Assembly (NCBI RefSeq): GCF_047159865.1
Contig: NZ_AP038804.1
Location: 2,108,001-2,172,000 of the forward strand
Length of the DNA stretch: 64,000 bases
Origin: JAIOSF01 sp047159865
Lineage (GTDB): Bacteria > Campylobacterota > Campylobacteria > Campylobacterales > Arcobacteraceae
Reading direction: 5' to 3'
A program made the position numbers and the translations under genes. How positions within the stretch are numbered: position 1 is the stretch's first letter; each line of letters begins with the position of its first letter. Positions 1 through 8,897 of the stretch are shown here, in pieces. The notes below the pieces were generated by a model, which ran no database searches, had not been told where the DNA came from, and saw only the letters and a list, made by a program, of their open reading frames with translations.

Positions 1-1002
1 TGCACGAGTAATCGGACCTTTTATATTTTGAATTGCTTTTACTAGTAGTTTAGCACTTAGATACGCTTCTAAAGAGATAAAACCAGTTTGTAGATTTTTA
101 TCATATTGTTTTAAAATATTTTGATACTCTTTTATTATTGGTAAATCACTATTTTGGTAGTTTGGTACAATTTGCGAAAAAATTATATTTCTACCTTCTC
201 CATTTAGGTTCTTGATCATTTCGGTTGCATCTCCAAATGAGATATTTGAAAAAAGGGTATTATTGAAGTTTTTGTGTTGTTTTGCTTTTTTGATAAAAAG
301 GGTATTTGCTTTATTTGCGCCTATCATTATAATTGCTTCAGGATTTGCATCTTTGATGGAGTTAAATGCATGTCTAATAGAAAGTGTATTTCTTTTATAG
401 CTTCCTTCCCCAACAGGAGTTAGATTGTACTGTTTTAATATTTTTACTACAGAGACATAACCATCTTCACCATATTCATCATTTTGGTAAAATACTGCAA
501 TTTTAGTAAAACCTTTTTTTTCATAAAGGTATTTTATATGAGATTGTATCTCATCTTTATAAGAGTTTCTAAAGTTAACAATATGTGGGTTTGTACAATT
601 TCGTAAAAAACTTGCTCCGCTAAATGTAGAGATAAGAGGAATATCTGTTTGGTTTACTATAGGTAATATATTTTTTACCGTTGGTGTTCCTACTAAACCA
701 TATAAAGTAAAAATTTTTTCATTTTTTAAGAGTTTTTTTGTGTTTAAAATGGTGAGTCTTGGTTCGTATTTATCATCATAGGTTATAAATTCAATTTTTT
801 TATCTTCTAAAAGATTGTTCTGATTGACATAATTAAAGTAGGCATTTGCGCCATCTTTTACAGCCTTTCCATATTCTTTCATAGTTCCTGTTTCAGGTAG
901 TGAACTACCAATAAATATAGTGTCTCCCTCAAACTTTTTTTCTTGAAAGATAAAAATGAGAATACAAAGAAAGATGATGATAAGTAGAATTAGCTTTTTC
1001 AT
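1..1002 (-). CDS. ABC-type branched-chain amino acid-like substrate-binding protein (3' end outside window)
   Basis: The frame opens at an ATG at 1002 and stays open to base 1 (334 codons, no stop), so the C-terminus is missing. Residues 4-20 are a run of Leu/Ile/Phe that acts as signal peptide or membrane anchor. The next part (GSSLPETGTMKEYG, then a DDKYEP stretch) has the layout of the Leu/Ile/Val-binding periplasmic protein family (Peripla_BP_6), in which two Rossmann-like lobes close on a small ligand. No lipobox is seen. No permease or ATPase gene is visible, so it may be a transporter component or the sensor partner of a kinase outside the window. The family is fairly certain; the ligand is unknown. 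Confidence 0.8.
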   Translation of the reverse strand, partial: MKKLILLIIIFLCILIFIFQEKKFEGDTIFIGSSLPETGTMKEYGKAVKDGANAYFNYVNQNNLLEDKKIEFITYDDKYEPRLTILNTKKLLKNEKIFTLYGLVGTPTVKNILPIVNQTDIPLISTFSGASFLRNCTNPHIVNFRNSYKDEIQSHIKYLYEKKGFTKIAVFYQNDEYGEDGYVSVVKILKQYNLTPVGEGSYKRNTLSIRHAFNSIKDANPEAIIMIGANKANTLFIKKAKQHKNFNNTLFSNISFGDATEMIKNLNGEGRNIIFSQIVPNYQNSDLPIIKEYQNILKQYDKNLQTGFISLEAYLSAKLLVKAIQNIKGPITRA

Positions 1003-1017
1003 AGGTAATTTTACCTA
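1002..1017. promoter_or_regulatory. Short perfect inverted repeat over the start of the leftward gene
   Basis: The sequence taggtaa-tt-ttaccta is a perfect 7-bp-arm inverted repeat covering the first bases of the leftward gene and its leader. Its core (ggtaa...ttacc) matches the larger palindrome at 1082-1103 on the other side of the same 111-bp divergent gap. The pair could be two operators for one regulator. The binding protein is unknown. Confidence 0.4.
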
Positions 1018-1081
1018 AATAAGCTATAGAATAAAATAAAATTTACTACTTAAGCGATAAGAAAGATTTATAATTATAAAA

Positions 1082-1103
1082 TTGGTAAAATAAATTTTAC
1101 CAA
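1082..1103. promoter_or_regulatory. 22-bp perfect palindrome at the ribosome binding site of the fdh locus
   Basis: Arms of 10 bases (ttggtaaaat / attttaccaa) flank a 2-base centre. The palindrome ends right at the aaagga Shine-Dalgarno of the ATG at 1114. It could be a repressor or activator operator, or an RNA hairpin that partly hides the ribosome binding site. It shares the ggtaa/ttacc core with the repeat at 1002-1017. Confidence 0.5.
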
Positions 1104-1113
1104 AAGGAAACAG

Positions 1114-2784
1114 ATGCAAGATTTTGTTTATTATAATCCCTCAGGAATTGATTTTCCTATAGATGAATCTGTTTTGATAGCTACAAATAAAGAAGAAATC
1201 AGCTCCTCTAATTTTCTCATATCAAATAGTTCAGAGACAAACAGTGAAGTTACAGCTAAAGAGATTGATTTTTATATTAGAAATAGTAAAGATTCTTTGC
1301 CAACAATGATAAAAACTCTTCCCCTGTTATATGAGATGTGTGCAACACAATATGACAATACAGAAGATATGGAATATTCTGCAAATATAGAAAATAAGAT
1401 ACTAATTATAGCTCCAAAAGAGAAAGTCTCAGAATTTATCTCACATACAGAGTCTGATGAGTTTGATTTATACGATACAACGGAAGATAAAATTCTAAAA
1501 ATTTCTGGACATATTGGAAACTTGAGTGTTCTAGTTCAGTCGACAGACAAAGAGGTTCTTTTACAAGTAGATCAGATTGTATGGTTTGATGCAAAAGAGA
1601 TGGGCTATGAACAAAGTGGTACAATTGACCCAAATCTATCGAGTATAGAAAAAACACTAGAAGTTTTAAGAGCAAATATTCTTGAGTATAATTATAAAAA
1701 ATATATCACTTACAGTACAACATCATGTCAGTATCATGAAAGAAGAGAAGAGATTTGTTCAAAGTGTGAAGAGGTTTGTCCTACGACAGCAATAACTAAA
1801 AACGATGAATTGAAACATTTAGTATTTTCAGATATTGACTGTTTAGGTTGTGGTGGTTGCGTGAGCGTTTGTCCGACAGCTGCTATTGATTATGCTTTGT
1901 TAAATAAAGACTCAATTTATGAAATAAGTTATTTCTATAATGACAGACATCCATTAATCATACCATCAAAAATGGATATAGAGAATTTAAATGTTGATTT
2001 GAAAGAGAATGTATTACCTTTATGTATTGAGGGTGAAAAGTTTTTAGATGAAGCTTCGTTTATTACACTTACTCAAATGTCAGGTTCTCAAGTTATTTTT
2101 TATAGTGATTTTTTATCAAAAGGTACGAGTGATGCTATTGATATATTAAATGCCATTTATCAAAAAAAATATCATAAGAATGCTATTTTAGTAGCTTCAA
2201 ATCAAGAAGAGTTAGAAGCCTGTATCACCGAGGTTTCTTTTATAGAAAACTCAAAATTTAATTCAAATCAAAGAAATCAAAGAAAAAGAGAAACTTTTTC
2301 ATTTAGACTACAACATTTAGTTGGTGATGATGACTTAGGTACAGTAAAAACAGGTGAACATATTCACTATTCAAAAGTTGAAGTAAATGAGTCAAATTGT
2401 ACTTTATGTTTATCTTGTGTAGGTGCTTGTAATGTAGATGCACTTATTGCAGATCCGAAAGATAATACTTTACGAATCAATCCAAGTTTATGTACATCAT
2501 GTGGTTATTGTGAAAGCTCATGTCCTGAAAAAGATTGTTTAACAATCAAAAGAGATGAAATAGAGCTCAATCCTACTTGGTTCAAAGAACAGGTACTAGC
2601 AAAAGATACACTGTTTGCTTGTGTTGAGTGTGGAGTGGAGTTCGCTACTACTAAAGCAGTTGAAAAAATTGCAAATATATTAGGACCTGTTTTTGCATCA
2701 GATCCAGTAAAACAAAGAACACTTTATTGTTGTGAAAATTGTAAAGCAAAACTTATGATAAAACAAGGATTATTAAATGGATAA
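1114..2784 (+). CDS. Polyferredoxin-like 4Fe-4S protein of the formate dehydrogenase locus
   Basis: A 556-residue protein with two pairs of ferredoxin-type cysteine motifs. One pair is near residues 215-255 (CSKCEEVC, CLGCGGCVSVC), the other near 429-470 (CTLCLSCVGAC, CTSCGYCESSC). That gives about four 4Fe-4S clusters. A C-terminal CxxC pair (CVECG near 503, CCENC near 540) looks like a zinc or rubredoxin-like knuckle. The N-terminal 200 residues have no motif I recognise. There is no signal peptide, so it should be cytoplasmic. It overlaps the TorD-like gene by 8 bases and sits ahead of fdhA, as in other Campylobacterota fdh loci. A role in electron transfer or enzyme maturation is inference. 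The aaagga at 1103-1108 supports the start. Confidence 0.85.
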   Translation: MQDFVYYNPSGIDFPIDESVLIATNKEEISSSNFLISNSSETNSEVTAKEIDFYIRNSKDSLPTMIKTLPLLYEMCATQYDNTEDMEYSANIENKILIIAPKEKVSEFISHTESDEFDLYDTTEDKILKISGHIGNLSVLVQSTDKEVLLQVDQIVWFDAKEMGYEQSGTIDPNLSSIEKTLEVLRANILEYNYKKYITYSTTSCQYHERREEICSKCEEVCPTTAITKNDELKHLVFSDIDCLGCGGCVSVCPTAAIDYALLNKDSIYEISYFYNDRHPLIIPSKMDIENLNVDLKENVLPLCIEGEKFLDEASFITLTQMSGSQVIFYSDFLSKGTSDAIDILNAIYQKKYHKNAILVASNQEELEACITEVSFIENSKFNSNQRNQRKRETFSFRLQHLVGDDDLGTVKTGEHIHYSKVEVNESNCTLCLSCVGACNVDALIADPKDNTLRINPSLCTSCGYCESSCPEKDCLTIKRDEIELNPTWFKEQVLAKDTLFACVECGVEFATTKAVEKIANILGPVFASDPVKQRTLYCCENCKAKLMIKQGLLNG

Positions 2785-3376
2785 TAAAAGTATCAACAGT
2801 GCAAGAGCATTTATATATAATATTTTAGCACTGTTATTTATAGAAGAACATGTAAAAAAAGATAAAAAAATACTGTTAAGTAGTTTAGAACAATTAGCCG
2901 AAAACCCTTTTGATGATGAAGTAGGGGAGATAACAAAACAGATAATTGCACTTATAAAAGATAACTCAAACAATGATTTATATGAGGAATATGAAAAATT
3001 ATTTTTAATCCCTTTTGGAAATGGAATCTCACTGAGCGCTTCATGGTATCATGAAGAAAGAGAATATGGTTCTATGCTTCTTACTGTAAAAAGTATTTTA
3101 GCAAAAACAACTATACGAAAAGATGAAACACTATTTAAAGCACCAGAAGATAACTTTGGGTTTCTATTTACTCTCTCTTCATATTTAATAACTGAACAAA
3201 ATAATGGAAATATCAAAGATGACTTACAAAAAGAATTATTTAAAAGAGTAATCAATTTACATTTTGAAAAATTGTATGCCAAGTTATTGGCAAGTGATAC
3301 AAAAATCTATTCTTTGATAGCTGTGATTTTAGGTGATTTTTTAAGTATGGAAAGAAAATATTTAAATATTAACTAA
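2777..3376 (+). CDS. TorD/DmsD-like molybdoenzyme chaperone
   Basis: A 199-residue, probably all-helical protein without signal peptide. Features typical of TorD-family chaperones include the charged helical N-terminus, a YEEYEKLFLIP segment, and the central EDNFGFLFTLSSYL helix, which matches the family's conserved E-D/H-x-x-x-E/F region. Such proteins bind the Tat signal of a molybdo- or tungsto-enzyme and delay export until the cofactor is in place. Its start overlaps the polyferredoxin gene by 8 bases, implying translational coupling. The client should be FdhA encoded downstream, or the small Tat protein at 3456 (inference from position). Confidence 0.85.
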   Translation: MDNKSINSARAFIYNILALLFIEEHVKKDKKILLSSLEQLAENPFDDEVGEITKQIIALIKDNSNNDLYEEYEKLFLIPFGNGISLSASWYHEEREYGSMLLTVKSILAKTTIRKDETLFKAPEDNFGFLFTLSSYLITEQNNGNIKDDLQKELFKRVINLHFEKLYAKLLASDTKIYSLIAVILGDFLSMERKYLNIN

Positions 3377-3383
3377 AAAGTGT

Positions 3384-3433
3384 GGTGAAAGTTGCCTTAA
3401 GAGTTTACTAGAATTTTTAAGGGGGCTTTCACC
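3384..3433 (+). promoter_or_regulatory. Strong intra-operon hairpin before the structural fdh genes
   Basis: An 18-bp stem (ggtgaaagttgccttaag against tttaagggggctttcacc) with one mismatch and three G-U pairs closes a 14-base loop. No U-run follows, so it is not a standard terminator. It separates the accessory genes from the small Tat protein and fdhA. It may be an RNA processing or 5'-end stabilising element that raises expression of the structural genes, or a leaky attenuator. An AT-rich -10-like stretch (aatataat) follows, so a second start of transcription is also possible. Confidence 0.6.
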
Positions 3434-3455
3434 CTAATATAATAAAGGAGTTAAG

Positions 3456-3680
3456 ATGGCTGAAGAATTAGAAGCAAGACGGTCTTTTTTAAAAAGAGCA
3501 GGTATTGCAACTACAGTATTAGCGGGTTCTGTTGTAGCAGTTGCAGCTAGCACTGAAGATGAACATCGCGGACATGTTGATAACACAGGTAACGGAGTCG
3601 TTACAGGTTCATCTAACAAAAAAGAGATTTTATATAATAAAACACAAGCTTGGAATGAATTTTACAAAGCTGCAAAATAA
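3456..3680 (+). CDS. Small Tat-signal protein of the formate dehydrogenase region
   Basis: Only 74 residues. It begins with a twin-arginine signal (RRSFLKRAG at residues 9-17) followed by a hydrophobic AGIATTVLAGSVVAVAAS stretch. The remainder is a short hydrophilic tail ending in NEFYKAAK. This matches the family of small Tat-targeted proteins found directly before fdhA in Campylobacterota and other bacteria (formate dehydrogenase region Tat target). The exact function is not established; it may be a small membrane-held subunit or export helper. A clear aaaggag precedes the ATG, and fdhA starts 16 bases after its stop. Confidence 0.85.
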   Translation: MAEELEARRSFLKRAGIATTVLAGSVVAVAASTEDEHRGHVDNTGNGVVTGSSNKKEILYNKTQAWNEFYKAAK

Positions 3681-3696
3681 ATAAAAGGAGAAAGAT

Positions 3697-6498
3697 ATGA
3701 AACTGTTAAAAAGTTTTGGAAGAAGAAGTTTTCTAAAAATGGCTTCTCTTGCAACAGCTGTAACAGCGACATCTGCCGTAGCAAGTAGTACAAAAGTATT
3801 AAGAAGTGCGACCGAAGAAGAGATTAAAAATCCATTTCCTGGTTCAAAACTGATTAAAACTATATGTACTCACTGTTCTGTTGGATGTGGTGTTATTGCT
3901 GAAGTACACAACGGTGTATGGGTAAGACAAGAAGTAGCACAAGATCACCCTATTAGTCATGGAGGGCACTGTTGTAAAGGTGCAGATATGATTGATAAAG
4001 TAAGAGGTACAAATCGATTAAAATATCCTATTGAAAAAGCAAATGGGAAATGGAATAGATTAAACTGGGACGATGCAATGTCTAAGGTAAGTAATAAACT
4101 TTCTGAACTTAGAGAAAAATTTGGTCCAGATGCAGTACAATTTATAGGATCAGCTAAAGTAAGTAATGAGCAAGCTTTCTATATTAGAAAATTTGCAGCT
4201 ATGTTTGGAACAAACAACATAGATCACCAAGCTAGAATTTGACATAGTCCAACAGTTGCCGGTGTGGCAAATACATGGGGTTATGGAGCTATGACAAATC
4301 ATATAGGTGACATGCAAAACTCAAAAGCGATTATTATTTTTGGAGCAAATCCTGCTTCTAACCATCCAATTGCAATGCAGCATATTTTAAAAGCTAAAGA
4401 GCAAAATGGAGCAAAAATTATTGTTATTGATCCACGATATACAAAAACAGCAGCAAAAAGTGATGTATACTGTAGAATTAGAACAGGTACTGATATTGCA
4501 TTTTTATACGGAATGATTCGACTTATTCGAGAGAATAACTGGGTTGATAAATCATTTATTGCCGATAGAGTATATGGGATGGAAGATATCTTTAAAGAGT
4601 GTGAAGAATATACACCAGAACATGTTGAAGATGTAACAGGTTGTCCTAAAGAGTTATTAATTCAGGCAACAACAGCATTTGCAACAGCAGAACCAGGATG
4701 TCTTATTTGGAATCAAGGTTGGACACAACATTCAATCGGTTCGTCTAATACAAGATTAGGTTCAATTTTACAACTTACACTAGGAAACATGGGTAAAGTT
4801 GGTGGTGGATGTAATATTTTAAGAGGACATGATAATGTACAATCATCTACAGATTTAGGATGTTTGGCAGATACATTACCAGGTTATTATGGACTAAAAG
4901 AGGGTTCATGGAAATATTTTGCAAAACAGTGGAATGTTGATTATGAATGGTTAAAAGGAAGATTTACCTCTAAAGCTATGATGGAAGCAAAAGGATTTAG
5001 TTTAGGTCTTTGGATTCATGGAGTTTTAGATAAAGAAAATGCAAAAAATAATGCAGATACACCTTTAAAAGCAATTGTGTGTATAGGAAATGGTATTTCA
5101 ACTATTACACAAACACATAAGGTTAAAGAGGCTTTAGACAAACTTGATATGGTTGTATTTATAGACCCTTATGTAAATGATGCTGCCGTTATTACAAACA
5201 GAAGTGATAATATGTTTTTATTACCAGCTGCTTCACAAGTTGAAACAAGTGGTACAGTTGTAAACACAGCAAGAAGTGCACAATGGCGTTCAAAAGTTGT
5301 AGAGCCTTTATATGAGTCAAGAGCAGATCATGAGATATTATTTGATTTTGCAAAAAGACTAGGTTTTTATGATGAGTATATTGCAGGTATGGGTAAAGGT
5401 GATAAGTTTACTTGGCCAGAAGATGCTACAAACGAGATTGCAAGAAGTTTAAAAACTATTGGATATCGAGGTAGAACTGCTGAAAGAATTAAAAAACATA
5501 CAGCAAATTGGCATCTGTTTGATTCTGTGTCATTAAAAGGTAAAGGTGTTACTCAAAAAGAGTACTATGGATTACCATGGCCATGTTGGAATGAAACACA
5601 TCCAGGAAGTCCTGTTTTATACAATCTGAATTTACCAGTATCACAAGGTGGTATGGGATTTAGAGCAAGATTTGGAACAGAACGAAATGGGTCTGATTTA
5701 CTTTCTGCTAAAGGTAGTGCACCTGTTGGTTCTAAAATCGATGGTGGATATGCTGAAGTTACTTCAAAAAATATTGAAGAGCTTACAGGTACAACTTTAA
5801 CACCTGCTGAGAAAAAAGCAGTTGAGGGTAAAAACTGGAAAACTGATGATAGTGGTATCTTAGTTGATAAAGCACTAGCTGCTGGACTTGCTCCTTATGG
5901 AAATGCACGAGCTAGAACTATTGTATGGAATTTTATTGACCAAATTCCTAAACATAGAGAGCCATTACATTCATTTAGACCTGATTTAGTGAAAAGATAT
6001 CCTGCGACTAAGGATCAGAAAAATCACTACAGAACAAATGTACGATATGAATCTGAACAAAATAAACAAGTTTGGGTAAAAGATTATCCTGTAAATATTG
6101 TTTCAGGAAGAATTGTTGAGCATATGGGAACAGGAACAGAAACACGAGCTTCTAAATATCTTGCAGAGTTATCTGGAGAGATGTATGGTGAGGTTCATCC
6201 AAATTTAGCTGCAAAACTTGGTATCAAAGATAACGAGATGATGTGGGTTTATGGAACAGGTGAAGGGAAAATTAAAATCAAATGTAAGCACTCTTTACGA
6301 GTAGATGAAAATTCTGTATTTTTACCACAAAACTTCTCAGGAGTTTGGAGTGGAGAAAGCTTAGAAAGTAAATATCCAGAAGGAACTGCACCTCATAGTT
6401 TTGGTGAGAGTTCAAATCAAGTTACAAGTTATGGTTATGACCAACAGACTTCTTGTCCAGAGACAAAATGTTCTTTGGTACGATTAGAAAGAGCATAG
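3697..6498 (+). CDS. fdhA: Formate dehydrogenase catalytic subunit, selenocysteine-containing
   Basis: Read through the TGA at 4240-4242 as selenocysteine, this is one protein of 933 residues; taken as a stop, the gene would appear as fragments of 181 and 744 residues. It starts with a Tat signal (GRRSFLKMA at residues 8-16). A 4Fe-4S motif follows (CTHCSVGCG, then a fourth Cys in GGHCCKG). Sec182 lies in the conserved context ARI-U-HSPTVAG that ligates Mo or W in formate dehydrogenases. The rest is the bis-MGD oxidoreductase fold with the C-terminal molydopterin-binding domain. The enzyme oxidises formate to CO2 in the periplasm and passes electrons through FdhB to cytochrome b FdhC. RBS aaaggag lies just upstream. 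Confidence 0.97.
4240..4270 (+). promoter_or_regulatory. UGA selenocysteine codon and SECIS-like hairpin in fdhA
   Basis: TGA at 4240-4242 is followed 13 bases later by ttgcc-ggtgt-ggcaa (4256-4270), a perfect 5-bp stem with a GGU-containing loop. In bacteria SelB binds such a short hairpin with a GGU-type loop just downstream of the UGA, as in E. coli fdhF. Position and loop fit. The surrounding protein sequence is continuous on both sides. No selA, selB or selC lies in this window. Confidence 0.9.
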
Positions 6499-6504
6499 GA
6501 GAAT

Positions 6505-7101
6505 ATGATGAGTAATAAACCAGATTTTGCAAGAATGAAGTTCTATTGTGATGAAAACCTATGTATCGATTGTAATGGTTGTGTTGTAGCTTGTAAAGAG
6601 GCACATGAAGTTCCAGTTGGTGTAAATAGAAGAAAAGTTGTTACAGTAAACGAAGGTGTTGTTGGAAAAGAGATTTCAGTTTCTATGGCGTGTATGCATT
6701 GTGCAGATGCGCCATGCCAACAAGTGTGTCCAACAGATTGTTTTTATATAAGAGCAGATGGGATAGTACTTCACGATAAAGATGTATGTATCGGATGTGG
6801 GTATTGTCTTTTTGCTTGTCCATTTGGAGCGCCACAGTTTCCACAAGATGGAGCATTTGGAACTAAAGGAAAAATGGATAAATGTACAATGTGTGCAGGT
6901 GGTCCTGAAGAAACAAATTCTCATGAAGAGTTCGAAAAATACGGACAAAATAGAATCTCTGAAGGAAAAGTTCCAATGTGTGCTTCTATGTGTTCAACAA
7001 AAGCTTTACTTGTTGGAGATGCTGATGAAGTAGCTTTAATTAAAACATATAGAGCTACTACAAAAGGAAAAGGTATTGCTACTGAATCTATGGGATGGTA
7101 G
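6505..7101 (+). CDS. fdhB: Formate dehydrogenase iron-sulfur subunit
   Basis: A 198-residue ferredoxin-type subunit with four cysteine groups typical of the DmsB/FdnH family: CIDCNGCVVAC, CMHCADAPCQQVC, CIGCGYCLFAC, and the split group CTMCAG...CASMC. These hold four 4Fe-4S clusters that wire FdhA to the membrane cytochrome. It has no signal peptide and should be co-exported with FdhA. Two consecutive ATG codons are available (6505 and 6508) behind aggaga, so the start is uncertain by one residue. It lies 6 bases after fdhA. Confidence 0.95.
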   Translation: MMSNKPDFARMKFYCDENLCIDCNGCVVACKEAHEVPVGVNRRKVVTVNEGVVGKEISVSMACMHCADAPCQQVCPTDCFYIRADGIVLHDKDVCIGCGYCLFACPFGAPQFPQDGAFGTKGKMDKCTMCAGGPEETNSHEEFEKYGQNRISEGKVPMCASMCSTKALLVGDADEVALIKTYRATTKGKGIATESMGW

Positions 7102-7107
7102 GAGATA

Positions 7108-8067
7108 ATGATGGAAAACAATAATTCGTTTTATACTAGAAATAAAGCATATATACTAACCCTAGGTGGGTTAGGTGTTGTTGGTTTTATTTTTGTTCAA
7201 TATATGATGATTTTTGATTGGGCATATCTTCTAAAATTTACTTTTGATATGTTGACAGGTGGAGGTGTTGATGGAGTTGTTACTCCTTCAACATCTACAT
7301 ATAAGTTGATGGTTGATACTGCTTTTGGACAAAACTATGAAGCAATAGCACCTGAGATTATACGAGCAAGTAACGAAAGACAAGAGTTTATTTGGTGGGT
7401 TTTTGTTGCTGAAATTGCTATTTTTTGTGTAATGTATACAATTTATGGAAGAAAAACTGCAACTGTTACAAATCCTAATGATCAAGTTCAAGTATTTTCT
7501 TTATTTCATCGACTTGTTATATGGTTTAATGTTTTAATAATCATTACTCTTATAATAACTGGATTTAACATCACTTGGGCTCTGCGTTCAGGCGGTGGTG
7601 ATTTACCTTACTTTTTACGAAGTATGCATGAAATCACAGGTATTGTTTGGTTACCGTTTTGGTTACTTTTAAGTATAATTGCATTTAAAGATGCTAAAAT
7701 ATTATTTAACAATAGCGCAATAAAAAAGATTGTGTTACCTGGAAAATATAAACCTATGAAGCGAATTATTTATATAGTTTTTGTGATGATGGGTGCAGGG
7801 TTATTAACAAGTGGTATTATTATTTGGTTTTTACATCCAGATGCATTTACACATGGTCAATTTATACAATTTAAAAGATTATTACTTTATACTCATTTTG
7901 GGGCAAGTGTTTTAATAATGTTTTTTTTAATGGATTTTGTATATTCTGTTTTAGTTTCAGTAAAAGGAAACTTTCAAGGTTTAATAACAGGAAAATACCC
8001 AAGAGAACATTTAGAGCAGTTAGCACCAGATGTATTAGCTGATATAGAAAATAAAAAAGGGAAATAG
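7108..8067 (+). CDS. fdhC: Formate dehydrogenase cytochrome b subunit
   Basis: A 319-residue integral membrane protein with at least five hydrophobic segments (near residues 14-35, 90-110, 140-160, 175-195, 225-245 and 265-290). Histidines are placed in membrane helices (FHRLVIWFN, MHEITGIVW, THFGASVL) as expected for the b-haem ligands of the FdnI/HydC family. It anchors FdhAB at the periplasmic face and reduces menaquinone. It is longer than E. coli FdnI because of an N-terminal extension with an extra helix and a periplasmic loop near residues 45-85, as in other Campylobacterota FdhC proteins. RBS aggaga; fdhD follows after one base. Confidence 0.95.
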   Translation: MMENNNSFYTRNKAYILTLGGLGVVGFIFVQYMMIFDWAYLLKFTFDMLTGGGVDGVVTPSTSTYKLMVDTAFGQNYEAIAPEIIRASNERQEFIWWVFVAEIAIFCVMYTIYGRKTATVTNPNDQVQVFSLFHRLVIWFNVLIIITLIITGFNITWALRSGGGDLPYFLRSMHEITGIVWLPFWLLLSIIAFKDAKILFNNSAIKKIVLPGKYKPMKRIIYIVFVMMGAGLLTSGIIIWFLHPDAFTHGQFIQFKRLLLYTHFGASVLIMFFLMDFVYSVLVSVKGNFQGLITGKYPREHLEQLAPDVLADIENKKGK

Positions 8068-8068
8068 G

Positions 8069-8896
8069 ATGACAAAGCCTATGAGAAGTGAAAACTTCTC
8101 TCCTTCTCATAATGAAGTTGATAAATTTTGTAAAGAGATTATCATCGAAAAAGTTTATGATGGTGGGAGTGATATACTAGAAGATTATGTTATCAAAGAA
8201 GATAAAATAGAATTTTATTTAAATGGTAAAAAGTTTTTATCTGTTATGAGTATTGCACAATACCAAGATGCCCATATAGTTGGGTTTTTATTAAGTGAAG
8301 CGGTTATTACTACTTATGATGATATAAAATCGATAAAAATAGATGAAGATGGTTTAAAAGTTCGTGTTAATGCTACAGTAAGTAAAGAGGGATTTGCAAA
8401 TCTTTTTAAAGAAAAAACCCTTACTTCAGGTTGCTGTATTGGTGTGACTGGAAATGCAGAAAAAATATTTGATTGTTCGTTTATCAATACAGATTATACT
8501 GTTAAAGCTCAAGATATATTAAAGTATATGAAAGATTTTAATTCTCCAAGTGCATTGTTTGACAACACAGGTTGTGTACATAAAGCGGAACTAGTTTTAG
8601 AAGATGGAACAATTTATATAGCAGAAGATATAGGTAGACATAATGCAATAGATAAAGTTGTTGGTCGGGCATTTCTTGATAAAAAAGATATAAAAAGATC
8701 TATCTTATATGCAAGTGGAAGATTATCTATGGAGATGGTTGTAAAGTGTGTTATGCACAAGATACCAATTGTTGTGTCAAAGGCAGCAGTTACATTTCAA
8801 GGGATTAGGTCAGCTAATGAGCATGGCGTAACACTGATAGGATTTGCTAGAAATTCAAAAATGAATGTTTATACCCATTCAGGTAGAATATCATAA
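8069..8896 (+). CDS. fdhD: Formate dehydrogenase accessory sulfurtransferase FdhD
   Basis: A 275-residue FdhD-family protein. In E. coli FdhD takes sulfur from the desulfurase IscS and sulfurates the molybdenum cofactor, which formate dehydrogenase activity requires. The conserved EDIGRHNAIDKVVGRA block (near residue 190) and the ASGRLSMEMVVK and VSKAAVT blocks are present. Where the E. coli protein has a CxxC pair (Cys121/Cys124), this one has adjacent cysteines at 122-123 (SGCCIGVTG). The gene is tightly packed between fdhC and a NifS-like gene, which may be its private sulfur source (inference). Confidence 0.93.
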   Translation: MTKPMRSENFSPSHNEVDKFCKEIIIEKVYDGGSDILEDYVIKEDKIEFYLNGKKFLSVMSIAQYQDAHIVGFLLSEAVITTYDDIKSIKIDEDGLKVRVNATVSKEGFANLFKEKTLTSGCCIGVTGNAEKIFDCSFINTDYTVKAQDILKYMKDFNSPSALFDNTGCVHKAELVLEDGTIYIAEDIGRHNAIDKVVGRAFLDKKDIKRSILYASGRLSMEMVVKCVMHKIPIVVSKAAVTFQGIRSANEHGVTLIGFARNSKMNVYTHSGRIS

Positions 8897-8897
8897 T

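Noticed and set aside
212..400. 62-codon rightward open frame
   Set aside because: Lies fully inside the leftward substrate-binding protein gene and has no coding features; a shadow frame.
4264..6498. A separate 744-residue molybdopterin oxidoreductase gene
   Set aside because: It is the part of fdhA after the selenocysteine codon; sequence on both sides of the TGA is continuous with the formate dehydrogenase family.
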